Positions 28,166 to 36,880 are shown, numbered from the stretch's first letter. The stretch is DNA of 64,000 nucleotides from Pleomorphomonas sp. NRK KF1 (GCF_023721755.1 NZ_JAMDLH010000001.1:806001-870000); one strand, 5' to 3'. Notes: generated by a model from the letters alone, not told the origin. Program-made: numbers and translations.

Positions 28166-28990
28166 TCAATCGACCGCGCCGACTACCGCCCCGTCCTCGA
28201 TCACCATGCCATCGAAGGACGGAATGACCCCGGCCGGAAGGTCGGAAGCCAGCGTGCGATAATCTAGGTCGTGGTGCATGTGGGTGAGGACGATCAGCTC
28301 GGCCCCGACGCGGCGCCCCGCCTCGATTGCCTGATCCACCGAGAAATGGCTGACATGCGGCTTGTATCGGAGCGCATCGACGATGAACACGGTGACGCCT
28401 TCGATCCGCGACCAGCTTTCCTCGGGAATGGCGCTGACATCCGAGGAATAGGCAACCGAACCGAAGCGATAGCCGATGCTGACGATATCGCCGTGCGTCT
28501 GGACATACGGCAGGACCTCGATCGTTCCACCCTTGCCTTCAATGGAGAAGGCCACACCGGCTTCGACGCGATGTTCGGCGACGATGGGCGGATAACCCGA
28601 TCCCAGCGGGGTTTGGAAGCAGTAGCCGAAGGCTTCCTTCAGCCGGGCCGCCGTCGCCTCGTCGGCGTAGACAGGCACGCGATGACCGCTGTTGTGGAAG
28701 AACTGCCTGAGCTCGTCGATACCGTGGATATGGTCGGCATGGGAGTGGGTATAGAGCACCGCGTCGGCCTCGCCGACCCCCGCCCGCAGGACCTGCTCGC
28801 GGAAATCCGGACCGGTGTCGACGATGATACGGGTGATGCCGCCCTTTCCGATCCGCTCGACCATGAGCGACGACCGGAGGCGACGGTTGCGCGGCTCGTT
28901 GGGGTCGCAGGCGCCCCAGTCGTTACCAATGCGCGGCACGCCAGGCGACGCGCCGCAGCCGAGAACGGTGAAGCGCATCCGTTCCGTCAT
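28166..28990 (-). CDS. MBL-fold hydrolase, PhnP-like cyclic phosphodiesterase family
   Basis: A 274-residue metallo-beta-lactamase fold protein. It starts MTERMRFTVLGCGASPGVPR and has the zinc motif YTHSHADHIHGIDELR, with further metal ligands in VQTHGD, YSSDVS and LTHMHHDLDY. The opening and the CDPNEPRNRRLRSSL segment are those of the PhnP/phosphoribosyl cyclic phosphodiesterase branch, often encoded behind tatD in alphaproteobacteria. No phn genes are present, so a role outside phosphonate use is likely. Its ATG overlaps the tatD stop (TGATG), which implies coupled translation and rules out the longer frame reading into tatD. Confidence 0.9.
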   Translation of the reverse strand: MTERMRFTVLGCGASPGVPRIGNDWGACDPNEPRNRRLRSSLMVERIGKGGITRIIVDTGPDFREQVLRAGVGEADAVLYTHSHADHIHGIDELRQFFHNSGHRVPVYADEATAARLKEAFGYCFQTPLGSGYPPIVAEHRVEAGVAFSIEGKGGTIEVLPYVQTHGDIVSIGYRFGSVAYSSDVSAIPEESWSRIEGVTVFIVDALRYKPHVSHFSVDQAIEAGRRVGAELIVLTHMHHDLDYRTLASDLPAGVIPSFDGMVIEDGAVVGAVD

Positions 28991-29778
28991 CACGCGAACA
29001 CCTCGCGCGGCACCTTGGCGAACAGCCGAGCGAAGTTGGCCGTCGTCGTGTCGGCCATTTCGGCCGGCGTGACGCCCTTTACCTCGGCGAGAACCTTGGC
29101 GGTATGCGCCACATAGGCTGGTTCGTTGCGCTTGCCGCGCCACGGCAACGGAGCCAGATAGGGTGCATCGGTCTCGACCAGCAAACGGTCAGCCGGCACG
29201 TCGCTGGCGATGGCCCTGAGGTCGTCGGACCGCTTGAACGTCAGGATGCCGGAGAAGGAGACAAAGGCGCCCAGCGCCACGGCCCGCTCCATCAACTCGC
29301 GGCCGGACGAGAAACAGTGGAGCAGGATCGGAAAGGCGCCCTTCCCTGTTTCTTCCTCCAGAATGGCGATCATGTCGTCGTCGGCATCCCGCGAATGGAT
29401 GCAGAGCGGCAAGCCGGTGATCCGGGCCGCAGCGATGTGCCGACGAAAGACCTCGGCCTGTACGTCCCTGGGCGAGGAATCATAGAAGTAGTCGAGTCCC
29501 GCCTCGCCAATCCCGATCACCTTGGGGTGGGAGGCCAGCGCCACCAGCTCGTCGACGCCGACGTTCGCCTCCTTCTCCGCTTCGTGCGGATGGGTTCCGA
29601 CCGTGCAGTAGACCTGACGATGGGCCTCCGCGATCGCCCGCACCGTGGCGAAATCGCGGACACGCGTGCCGATCGTCACCATGAGGCGCACGTCGGCCGC
29701 CGCAGCTCGCGCCAGAAGCGCCTCCGTCTCACCGGCGAAATCGGGAAATTCGAGATGGCAGTGGCTGTCGACGATCAT
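28990..29778 (-). CDS. tatD: TatD-family metal-dependent DNase
   Basis: TatD proteins are TIM-barrel metal hydrolases with 3'-5' exonuclease activity on DNA. The metal motifs are DSHCHLE at the N-terminus, EAGLDYFY, IHSRDADDD, LHCFSSG and VETDAPYLAPLPWRGKRNEP. I start at the ATG at 29778 (MIVDSHCHL), where the family normally begins, giving 262 aa; a start at 29817 with GAGCGG upstream is an alternative. It overlaps the PhnP-like gene by one base. The usual neighbours metG, tmk and holB are absent. Confidence 0.92.
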   Translation of the reverse strand: MIVDSHCHLEFPDFAGETEALLARAAAADVRLMVTIGTRVRDFATVRAIAEAHRQVYCTVGTHPHEAEKEANVGVDELVALASHPKVIGIGEAGLDYFYDSSPRDVQAEVFRRHIAAARITGLPLCIHSRDADDDMIAILEEETGKGAFPILLHCFSSGRELMERAVALGAFVSFSGILTFKRSDDLRAIASDVPADRLLVETDAPYLAPLPWRGKRNEPAYVAHTAKVLAEVKGVTPAEMADTTTANFARLFAKVPREVFA

Positions 29779-29919
29779 TGGAGCTGAACGCAATAGAACA
29801 AGGGATCGTTCCGACATAGCCGCTCGCACCGGCGCTGTCGAGCAGCGGCGAGTGTCGGGCTGATCCGCGCTGCGCGCCGATCGTCACAAAACTCTCACCT
29901 CGGGCAGCTAGATAAACTG

Positions 29920-30032
29920 CGGTTGCGGCATTCATTCGGCCGCGCAACCGTAAATTTTGCCTGTAGCATTTGACAGCAGCCGGCTGTTTTCGCCAGCCAC
30001 ATTTTCGGGCGCCTTCGGGCGTCCGTTTTTTT
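29920..30032 (+). ncRNA. Candidate small RNA or leader ending in a strong terminator
   Basis: On the plus strand, CGGTTGCG (29920-29927) pairs with CGCAACCG (29943-29950), then comes a 10-base palindrome CAGCCGGCTG (29977-29986), then an eight-pair stem with a TTCG loop (30006-30013 with 30018-30025) followed by seven Ts (30026-30032). That is a textbook terminator with no coding sequence before it, since tatD is on the other strand. An sRNA starting near 29880-29915 would explain it. No clear promoter is visible, so the 5' end is a guess. Confidence 0.5.
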
Positions 30033-30063
30033 GGGCCGACGCGGCCAGGGGATCCACAGGCAT

Positions 30064-30164
30064 CCCGGCATCCGCCTGTCCAGAAAGTCTGCAACTTTTC
30101 GGGCGGATGTGCACTTCTCCCGGCATCCGCCTGTCCAGAAAGTCTGCAACTTTTCGGGCGGATG
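30064..30164. repeat. Two direct copies of a 46-bp hairpin element in the recG leader
   Basis: Bases 30064-30109 and 30119-30164 are identical over 46 bases, separated by nine bases. Each copy has CATCCGCC near its start and GGCGGATG at its end, so each folds into a long hairpin around a CAGAAAGTCTGCAACTTTT centre. The second copy ends 15 bases before the recG start codon. The sequence resembles dispersed palindromic repeats of Rhizobiales intergenic regions. Confidence 0.85.
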
Positions 30165-30179
30165 CCCTAACATCCTCCA

Positions 30180-32291
30180 ATGCGTCCCGATCTCCTCAAC
30201 CCGCTGTTCCAACCGCTCACGTCGCTCCCCGGTGTCGGGCCGCGCACGGCGCCCAAACTTGAGAAGCTTGTCGGCCCCGGCGGCGAAACCGCGCGCGACG
30301 CCGTGGTGCTCGATCTTCTCTTTCATATTCCGACCGGCCTGATCGACCGCAGCCATGAGGCGTTGATCGAGTCAGCGCCCGAAGGCGCGATCGTCACGCT
30401 GCGTGTCCATGTCGACCGCCACCGGCCGACGCCGCCGCAATCGCGAGCGCCCTATCGCATCTCAGTCCACGACGAGAGCGGCGAGCTCACCATCACCTAT
30501 TTCCGCGCCGACAAGGGCTGGCTCGAAAAGCTCTATCCTCCGGGTGAGACGGTGCTCGTCTCCGGGCGCGTCGAACGCTTCAACGGCGCGCTCCAGCTGA
30601 GCCATCCCGACCACGTGGTGCTGGAGGCCGAGGCGGACAAGCTACCTCGCTTCGAGCCGGTCTATCCCATGACCGACGGCATAGGCGGCCGACTGATCGC
30701 TCGCCTCGCCGACGCCGCTCTTGCCCGACTGCCACAGCTACCCGAATGGCTCGACGAAGCCCACCTCCGCCGGGAGGGGTGGCCGACCTTTGCGGAGGCA
30801 CTGAGGCATCTCCACAAGCCGGAAGAACCGGAGACGACCGACACGCCGAGCCCGGCGTTGACCCGCCTCGCCTACGACGAACTGCTCGCCAACCAGTTGG
30901 CCCTCGCCCTGGTTCGTCGGCAGCTCAAGGGAGTAGCAGACCGTCGAAGTCTGCCGACAGGCGATATCGCCCGCCGTCTCCTCGCCGCCCTGCCCTTTTC
31001 CCTGACGGCTTCGCAGGAGGCGGCCATCGCCGACGCGGTCGCCGACCTTTCGGCACCCTCGCGCATGGTGCGGCTCATCCAGGGCGACGTCGGCTCGGGA
31101 AAGACCATGGTGGCCCTCTTCGCCGCGGCGGCCGCCGTGGAAGCCGGCGGCCAGGTGGCAGTGATGGCACCGACGGAGCTGCTGGCCCGCCAGCATGCAC
31201 GCTCCATGTCGAGCCTGGCAGAGGCAGCCGGCCTGCGCCTCGCGCTACTGACCGGCGCCGACAAGGCGAAAGGCCGGAGGGAGACGCTGGAACGGATCGC
31301 CTCCGGAGAGGTGGATATCGTCGTCGGCACCCACGCCCTGTTCCAGTCGGCGGTCGAGTTCAGCAACCTGACCCTTGCAGTTGTCGACGAGCAGCACCGC
31401 TTCGGCGTTCACCAGCGCCTGGCGCTGTCCGCCAAGGGATCGACCACCGACCTTCTCGTCATGACGGCGACCCCCATTCCGCGCACGCTGATGCTCGCCT
31501 ACTTCGGCGACATGGACGTCTCCCGCCTTACCGAGAAGCCTGCCGGCCGCAAGCCGATCGCCACCGTCACCGTGCCGCAGGAACGCATCGGCGAGATCGT
31601 CGGGCGCATCGGTTCGGCCATTCGCCTGGAAGGCGCCAAGGTCTACTGGGTCTGCCCGCTGGTCGAGGAAAGCGAGAGCATCGACCTTGCCGCCGCCGAG
31701 GAGCGCTACGCCGACCTCCGCCAACACTTCGGCGACGACGTGGCCGTCGTCCACGGCCGCATGAAGGCTGGCGAGAAGGATGCCGCCATGGCCCGCTTCA
31801 AGGCCGGCGAGGCCCATATCCTGGTGGCCACCACCGTCATCGAGGTTGGCGTCGACGTGCCGGATGCGACCATCATCGTCATCGAGCACGCCGAGCGTTT
31901 CGGCCTTGCTCAGTTGCACCAGTTGCGGGGTCGGGTCGGGCGCGGCGACAAGTCATCGGCCTGCGTGCTTCTCTACAAGGGGCCGCTCGGCGAGACGGCG
32001 AAAGCGCGTCTGAAGGTGATGCGCGATACCGAAGACGGCTTCCGCATCGCCGAGGAAGACCTGAAGCTGCGCGGCGGGGGCGAGTTGCTCGGTACCCGGC
32101 AAAGCGGCTTGCCCGGCTTTCGCTTCGTTCGCGCCCAGCACCATGGCGCGCTGATGGAAACCGCCCGCGACGACGCCGCCTTGCTTCTCGCCCGCGACGC
32201 CGGCTTGGCAGGGCCGCGCGGGGAAGCCCTGCGGCTGTTGCTCTATCTGTTCGGCCGCGATGAAGCGGTACGGTTGATCCGCGCCGGTTGA
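30180..32291 (+). CDS. recG: ATP-dependent DNA helicase RecG
   Basis: RecG remodels branched DNA, regressing stalled forks and processing Holliday junctions. The protein (703 aa) has the wedge/OB domain at residues about 1-180 (LTSLPGVGPRTAPKLEKL) and helicase domains with Walker A GDVGSGKTMVALFA, motif II VVDEQHRFGVHQR, motif III TATPIPRTL and motif VI QLRGRVGRGDK, plus the RecG-specific C-terminal LLGTRQSGLPGFRFV. No ribosome-binding sequence is seen before the ATG; instead the hairpin repeat ends 15 bases upstream, so initiation may be inefficient or leaderless-like. Confidence 0.97.
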   Translation: MRPDLLNPLFQPLTSLPGVGPRTAPKLEKLVGPGGETARDAVVLDLLFHIPTGLIDRSHEALIESAPEGAIVTLRVHVDRHRPTPPQSRAPYRISVHDESGELTITYFRADKGWLEKLYPPGETVLVSGRVERFNGALQLSHPDHVVLEAEADKLPRFEPVYPMTDGIGGRLIARLADAALARLPQLPEWLDEAHLRREGWPTFAEALRHLHKPEEPETTDTPSPALTRLAYDELLANQLALALVRRQLKGVADRRSLPTGDIARRLLAALPFSLTASQEAAIADAVADLSAPSRMVRLIQGDVGSGKTMVALFAAAAAVEAGGQVAVMAPTELLARQHARSMSSLAEAAGLRLALLTGADKAKGRRETLERIASGEVDIVVGTHALFQSAVEFSNLTLAVVDEQHRFGVHQRLALSAKGSTTDLLVMTATPIPRTLMLAYFGDMDVSRLTEKPAGRKPIATVTVPQERIGEIVGRIGSAIRLEGAKVYWVCPLVEESESIDLAAAEERYADLRQHFGDDVAVVHGRMKAGEKDAAMARFKAGEAHILVATTVIEVGVDVPDATIIVIEHAERFGLAQLHQLRGRVGRGDKSSACVLLYKGPLGETAKARLKVMRDTEDGFRIAEEDLKLRGGGELLGTRQSGLPGFRFVRAQHHGALMETARDDAALLLARDAGLAGPRGEALRLLLYLFGRDEAVRLIRAG

Positions 32292-32294
32292 AGA

Positions 32295-32405
32295 GGCGCC
32301 TAGAGCATCATCCCACCGGAGTGAAACGAGGATCGAAAAGATGATGCTTTGCAAACAAAGGCCTAGGGCGCCGATCTGATTCAATCAGATCGAACAGCGC
32401 TCTAG
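32295..32405. repeat. Dispersed Rhizobiales-type palindromic element after recG
   Basis: AGCATCAT (32304-32311) pairs with ATGATGCT (32341-32348), GGCGCC occurs at both 32295-32300 and 32367-32372, and GATCTGAT/ATCAGATC (32373-32380 and 32384-32391) forms a further hairpin. The element starts CTAGAGC and ends GCGCTCTAG. The terminal CTAG supplies the TAG stop codon of the LysR gene on the minus strand. Confidence 0.7.
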
Positions 32406-33331
32406 CGCTCGCCTTCGGCCCGCACGTCGGCGGCGACTTCTCGTATCGCCGCCATCATCAGTTCGGCGCCCAGCGTGAGCGACGCCCCCGACCTGACGAT
32501 AAGCCCGAGCGGTCCGAAGGTATCCAATGTGTCGACCGGCAGTTCGCGCAGCGTGCCGGCGGCGAGGTCGCCGGCCACCTCGCCATAATGGGCGATCCAG
32601 ATGGCGTCGGTGGTGGTGGCGAAAGCCCGGCCGAACACGGTGGATACCGTGTCGACCCTTCGAAGCTGAGGTCCGACGGCAAGCCTGATCAACAGTTCCA
32701 CGGCGTGGTCGTGGATGATCGAACCGGGTGGCGGCACAAGCACCACATAGTCGGACAGACGAGCGAGTCCGCCTCCCATGGCGAACAAGGGATGCTCCCG
32801 CCTCGCCACCACGGCCACCCTCTCGGTGTAGAGGTGTTCGAAGGCAAGCCCGACCATGTCGGAGGGCGAACCCATGCGCCCCAAGGCGAAATCAAAGTCT
32901 CCGGCCTTCAGCTGACCAAGGATGGAGACATTGTCGGCGGTTATGATGACGGGCGTCGTTCCGACGCTGGTGCCGAGGAAGCGCGTCACCGCCCCGGGCA
33001 GGACACGCGAGGAAGCCGAGGCGAGAGCGCCGACCCGAACGATCGAGGCGCCTTGCTTCAGCGCCAGCTCGACAGACTCGACACCCTGGCGAAGCGCGGC
33101 GATGGACGCCCCGGCGAAGCGAAGGAACACCTCGCCATAATAGGACAAAACCACCGACCGGTGACTGCGATCGAACAGCTCGACGCCCAGGATTTCCTCA
33201 AGTTCCCGAATGGTTTTCGATACCGCCGGCTGGCTGATGGATAGCGACACCGCCGCCTTGCCGATACTTTTCAGGCGGGCAACTTCCACAAAGGAGCTCA
33301 GATGCCTATGTTTGATGCGGTTCTCGATCAC
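32402..33331 (-). CDS. LysR-family regulator, PcaQ-like
   Basis: A 309-residue LysR regulator. The helix-turn-helix region reads IKHRHLSSFVEVARLKSIG then SISQPAVSKTIRELEEILG, closely resembling PcaQ, the activator of protocatechuate degradation in Agrobacterium and Sinorhizobium; the effector domain follows from about residue 95. I start at the GTG at 33331, with AGAGGG eight bases upstream, which gives the PcaQ length; the longer reading from 33412 adds 27 unconserved residues. No pca catabolic gene lies within the window, so the target is unknown. The next gene upstream is divergent and encodes a DsbA-family protein. Confidence 0.85.
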   Translation of the reverse strand: MIENRIKHRHLSSFVEVARLKSIGKAAVSLSISQPAVSKTIRELEEILGVELFDRSHRSVVLSYYGEVFLRFAGASIAALRQGVESVELALKQGASIVRVGALASASSRVLPGAVTRFLGTSVGTTPVIITADNVSILGQLKAGDFDFALGRMGSPSDMVGLAFEHLYTERVAVVARREHPLFAMGGGLARLSDYVVLVPPPGSIIHDHAVELLIRLAVGPQLRRVDTVSTVFGRAFATTTDAIWIAHYGEVAGDLAAGTLRELPVDTLDTFGPLGLIVRSGASLTLGAELMMAAIREVAADVRAEGER

Positions 33332-33479
33332 GTCGGGCCCTCTATAACCGGCCGTTATGTAAAGGGGCAAAGCACCCCTCTGCCATGAAACAATGGTCGA
33401 GTCCGTGTCCACCCTCGTCCGTAATCGGTGGTAGGGTGGCCGAAAAGTCGCCCGTCAGGGCAATCACCCGGGAGTACCC

Positions 33480-34139
33480 ATGCAGAAAACCAAGCTCCAC
33501 CTCGACGTTATCGTCGATGTCGTCTGTCCCTGGTGCTTCCTTGGCAAGCGGCGACTCGACGCGGCGATCGCCGAGCTCGACGACCTCGACATCGAGGTTC
33601 GCTACCGGCCATTCCAGCTCGACCCGACCATCCCCACGGAAGGCATCGAGCGCGAGGAGTACATCATCGGCAAGTTCGGCAGTGCCGATGCCCTGGACGA
33701 GGCACACGCCCGTCTCTTCAGCCTCGGCGCCGATGTCGGCATCACCTACGCCTTCGATCTCATCGAGAAGACCCCCAACACGCTCGATGCCCATCGCCTT
33801 GTTCGCTGGGCGGCGGCGGAGGGCCTCGGCGACCCCATGCTGGAACGGCTGTTCTCCCTGTTCTTCGAGGAAGGCGCCGATCTTGCCAATGCAGAAACTC
33901 TGATCGCTGCCGCCGAAGAAGTCGGCCTCGACGAGGACGAGGTCACCATGAAACTGGAAGACGGCGTCGACCTTGACGCGGTGAAGGCCGACATCGCCCA
34001 TGCCGGTCGCATGGGCATCACCGGCGTGCCGACGGTCATCGTCGAAAACAAGTTCGCCATTTCCGGCGCCCAGACTTCCGAGGTTCTGGTCGACGCCTTG
34101 CGCCGAATTGCCGCCGAGCTGGACGCAACGAAGAGCTGA
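33480..34139 (+). CDS. DsbA-family oxidoreductase (FrnE-like)
   Basis: A 219-residue protein of the DsbA/2-hydroxychromene-2-carboxylate isomerase superfamily with a thioredoxin fold and a helical insert. The active site is CPWC in VDVVCPWCFLGKRRLD near residue 17, and the cis-proline region is GITGVPTVIV. There is no signal peptide, so it is cytoplasmic, like FrnE of Deinococcus. A role in thiol redox or in an isomerase reaction is inferred from the fold. GGGAG lies about seven bases before the ATG. It is divergent from the PcaQ-like LysR gene and convergent with glpX, with a shared hairpin between them. Confidence 0.9.
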   Translation: MQKTKLHLDVIVDVVCPWCFLGKRRLDAAIAELDDLDIEVRYRPFQLDPTIPTEGIEREEYIIGKFGSADALDEAHARLFSLGADVGITYAFDLIEKTPNTLDAHRLVRWAAAEGLGDPMLERLFSLFFEEGADLANAETLIAAAEEVGLDEDEVTMKLEDGVDLDAVKADIAHAGRMGITGVPTVIVENKFAISGAQTSEVLVDALRRIAAELDATKS

Positions 34140-34142
34140 CAT

Positions 34143-34173
34143 GAAGAGAGGCGCCGGTTGGGCGCCCCTCTTC
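34143..34173. terminator. Hairpin between the DsbA-family gene and glpX
   Basis: A 13-base inverted repeat with one mismatch (34143-34155 with 34161-34173, loop GGTTG) lies directly after the stop of the plus-strand gene and 17 bases past the stop of glpX. It may serve both convergent genes; there is no long T run. Confidence 0.6.
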
Positions 34174-34189
34174 ATGCATATGCAGCGCG

Positions 34190-35176
34190 TCAGATGGCGT
34201 CGTGCCTGTCGCGGTCGATGTGCTCGGCCTTGATCCGCCGAACGGTACCGGTCCACGAGCGCATCACCACGGTGTCGGTGATGATCTTTCCGTTCTTGAA
34301 GCGCACGCCGTCGAGCAGATTGCCCTTGGTCACGCCGGTGGCAGCAAAGAGCACGTCACCCTGAGCCATGTCTTCCATGACGTATTTCTTGGTGACGTCC
34401 GAGATCCCCATGCGCCGGGCGCGCTCGACCTGGTCGGGCCGGTTGATCATCAACCTGCCCTGCATCTGGCCGCCGAGGCACCGCAGCGCCGCCGCCGCCA
34501 ACACGCCCTCGGGTGCGCCGCCGACGCCGAGATAGATGTCGATGCCGGTCTCCTCCGGGTCGGTCGTCTGAATGACGCCCGCGATGTCGCCATCGCCAAT
34601 CAACCGGATCGAAGCCCCGAGCCCACGCACCTCATCGATCAGGCGGGCATGGCGCGGCCGGTCGAGGATACAGGCGGTAATGGCCGATACCGGCACACCC
34701 TTGGCCTTAGCGAGCGCGCGAATGTTGTCGGTCGGCGTGGCGTCGAGGTCGACCAGGCCAGGCGCGAAGCCAGGGCCGATGGCGATCTTGTCCATGTAGA
34801 CGTCGGGAGCGTTCAGAAGACCTCCCTGCTCGGAGATCGCGATGCACGCCAGCGAGTTGGTCTGGTTCTTGGCACACATTGTGGTGCCCTCAAGTGGGTC
34901 GGCGGCGATATCGACGCGTGGCCCTTTGCCGCTGCCGACCTCTTCGCCGATGTAGAGCATCGGCGCTTCGTCTCGCTCGCCCTCGCCGATCATGATCGTG
35001 CCCTGAACCGGCAACTGGTTGAGCTCAGAACGCATGGCGTCCACGGCCGCCTGATCGGCGGCGCGCTCGTCACCGTGGCCACGCTGGCGAGCGGCGGCCA
35101 TGGCCGTGCGTTCGGTAACCCGAACAATCTCCAGAGTTAGAATACGGTCGAGAGAATTGGATAACTTTTGCGACAT
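34190..35176 (-). CDS. glpX: Fructose-1,6-bisphosphatase, class II
   Basis: Class II FBPase hydrolyses fructose 1,6-bisphosphate to fructose 6-phosphate in gluconeogenesis and, in autotrophs, in carbon fixation. The protein (328 aa) shows GEGERDEAPMLYIGEEVG with the acidic metal ligands, ADPLEGTTMCAKN, GDGDIAGVIQ and LGVGGAPEGVLAAAAL, all diagnostic of GlpX. The start MSQKLSNSLDRILTLEIVRV is the family start; the ribosome site before it is weak. It lies downstream of hom and the aminotransferase, a conserved alphaproteobacterial order, with a 324-base gap. Confidence 0.97.
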   Translation of the reverse strand: MSQKLSNSLDRILTLEIVRVTERTAMAAARQRGHGDERAADQAAVDAMRSELNQLPVQGTIMIGEGERDEAPMLYIGEEVGSGKGPRVDIAADPLEGTTMCAKNQTNSLACIAISEQGGLLNAPDVYMDKIAIGPGFAPGLVDLDATPTDNIRALAKAKGVPVSAITACILDRPRHARLIDEVRGLGASIRLIGDGDIAGVIQTTDPEETGIDIYLGVGGAPEGVLAAAALRCLGGQMQGRLMINRPDQVERARRMGISDVTKKYVMEDMAQGDVLFAATGVTKGNLLDGVRFKNGKIITDTVVMRSWTGTVRRIKAEHIDRDRHDAI

Positions 35177-35500
35177 GAAACAACCCGCGGTTCGTGCAGC
35201 CGACCGAATTCGTCGCTGCGGCCGAGGGAGGTCTTGTGGCCGCGCGCGAACGGGGAGGAAACCCGGTCGATACCTTAGCGAGGTAGGAAGAACCGACGAT
35301 GGAGGTCAATGCGCCATAGGACGCAATACGGATGTTCCGCGGATGAATTAACCATGCCGCGACCTGGAGTCTTCATCGATACTTGCCGAAATAGCGCCAT
35401 TTACCGGCACTTTTCGCCCGTTCGACCGCTAGACATGCAAAAAGTCGATAGCAGCATTCCCTAAGATGGGCCTGTAAACATGCACAGGCCCAACAGGGTC
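35177..35500 (-). other. Gap between hom and glpX with a terminator hairpin
   Basis: TGGGCCTGT (35467-35475) pairs with ACAGGCCCA (35484-35492) just past the hom stop codon; on the minus strand it is followed by ATCTTAG, a poor U tract. The rest carries the glpX promoter region and shows no gene. Confidence 0.5.
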
Positions 35501-36817
35501 TCACAAACTCTCGATGCGGATCAGCGTCGGCTTCTCGGCGATATGGCCGGCCGCCTCGATCGCGGCGAGCGCCGCCCGGATCTCCGTCTCGCGCGTGGCG
35601 TAGGTGATGAGCACCACGGGCTGCGGCGCACCTGTATGGCCGGGTGCCGCGTCGTCATTTCCCCGGCGATGCTGAACGATCGACTCGAGCGATATGTCGC
35701 GGTCGGCCATGCTCTTGGCGATGCCGGCGAAGGCGCCCGGTCGATCATAGACGGAAAGACGAACGTAATAGCCGCCCTTGTGGGCCTGGATCTCCGCCTT
35801 CTGGTAGAGCCCGAGTTCGTTGACCGGCAAGCCGAACACCGGCGTGCGATGTCCGCGCGCCGCGTCGACGATATCGGCTATGACCGACGACGCCGTGGCA
35901 CTGCCACCGGCGCCAGGACCGACCAGCACGACCTCGCCGAGCGCATCCCCGTCGAAGGCAACGGCGTTGAGAACCCCCGAGGTCTGGGCCACCACCGACT
36001 TCTTCGGCACCATGGCCGGGTTGACCCGAGCTTCGATGCCGGAGTCAGTGCGCCGGGCAACGCCAAGAAGCTTGATGCGATAGCCCAGCTCGTCCGCGGC
36101 CTTGATATCCTCCAGCGAGATTGAGGTGATGCCCTCCACATAGATGGCATCGGCATCGATCTCCGTACCGAACGCCAAGCTCACCAGAATGGCGAGCTTG
36201 TGCGCCGTGTCGAAACCGCCGACGTCGAACGTCGGATCGGCCTCGGCGTAACCGAGCCGCTGCGCTTCCGACAGGCAGGTTTCAAAGGAGAGCTGCTCCT
36301 TCTCCATCCGGGTCAGGATGTAGTTGCAGGTGCCGTTCAGAATGCCGACTATACCGTTGACGGTGTTGCCGGCGAGGCTTTCCTTCAGCGTCTTGATCAC
36401 CGGAATGCCACCTGCCACCGCCGCCTCGAAACCGATCGACAAACCGGCTTCTTCAGCGAGACGGGCAAGCTCGACGCCATGACGGGCGAGCAGCGCCTTG
36501 TTGGCCGTGATCACCGGCTTGCCGGCGGCGAACGCGGCACGCACCACGGCCTCGGCAGCCCCTGAGGCCCCGCCGATCAGCTCGATCACCACGTCGACGT
36601 TAGGATCGGCGACCATGGCCACGGGATCGTCGTACCAGGCAAACCCGTCCACGCTGATACCCCGGTCGCGGTTGCGGTTACGCGCCGACACGGCCGTAAT
36701 CGTCACCGGCCGCCCCGCTCTCAGCGTCAACGAGCTGAGGTTGGACTGGACGATGCGAACGACGGACGCGCCGACGGTCCCGAGACCGGCGATGCCGAGG
36801 CGAAGCGGTTTACCCAT
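35501..36817 (-). CDS. hom: Homoserine dehydrogenase
   Basis: Hom reduces aspartate semialdehyde to homoserine, at the branch to threonine and methionine. The N-terminal Rossmann motif is LGIAGLGTVGASVVRIV; the substrate loop FEAAVAGGIPVIKTLKESLA and the signature AEADPTFDVGGFDTAHKLAIL with the catalytic Asp and Lys region follow. A C-terminal ACT domain (from about residue 350) gives the monofunctional, probably threonine-inhibited form. Length 438 aa. GGAAAAG precedes the ATG. The aminotransferase gene upstream is 141 bases away, with a perfect 11-bp hairpin in between. Confidence 0.97.
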   Translation of the reverse strand: MGKPLRLGIAGLGTVGASVVRIVQSNLSSLTLRAGRPVTITAVSARNRNRDRGISVDGFAWYDDPVAMVADPNVDVVIELIGGASGAAEAVVRAAFAAGKPVITANKALLARHGVELARLAEEAGLSIGFEAAVAGGIPVIKTLKESLAGNTVNGIVGILNGTCNYILTRMEKEQLSFETCLSEAQRLGYAEADPTFDVGGFDTAHKLAILVSLAFGTEIDADAIYVEGITSISLEDIKAADELGYRIKLLGVARRTDSGIEARVNPAMVPKKSVVAQTSGVLNAVAFDGDALGEVVLVGPGAGGSATASSVIADIVDAARGHRTPVFGLPVNELGLYQKAEIQAHKGGYYVRLSVYDRPGAFAGIAKSMADRDISLESIVQHRRGNDDAAPGHTGAPQPVVLITYATRETEIRAALAAIEAAGHIAEKPTLIRIESL

Positions 36818-36847
36818 GGTGCTTTTCCGAAACTTTCTGTCTGCGTG

Positions 36848-36880
36848 GGCATTCCCGGGAATCGGATCGCCGGGAATGCC
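36848..36880. terminator. Perfect 11-bp hairpin between the aminotransferase gene and hom
   Basis: GGCATTCCCGG (36848-36858) pairs with CCGGGAATGCC (36870-36880) around an 11-base loop. There is no T run, so partial termination or message stabilisation between the two co-directional genes is the likelier role. Confidence 0.5.

Noticed and set aside
30064-30164. Two 46-bp direct repeats as a short CRISPR
   Set aside because: Only two copies with a nine-base spacer; each copy is a dyad, matching a dispersed palindromic element.
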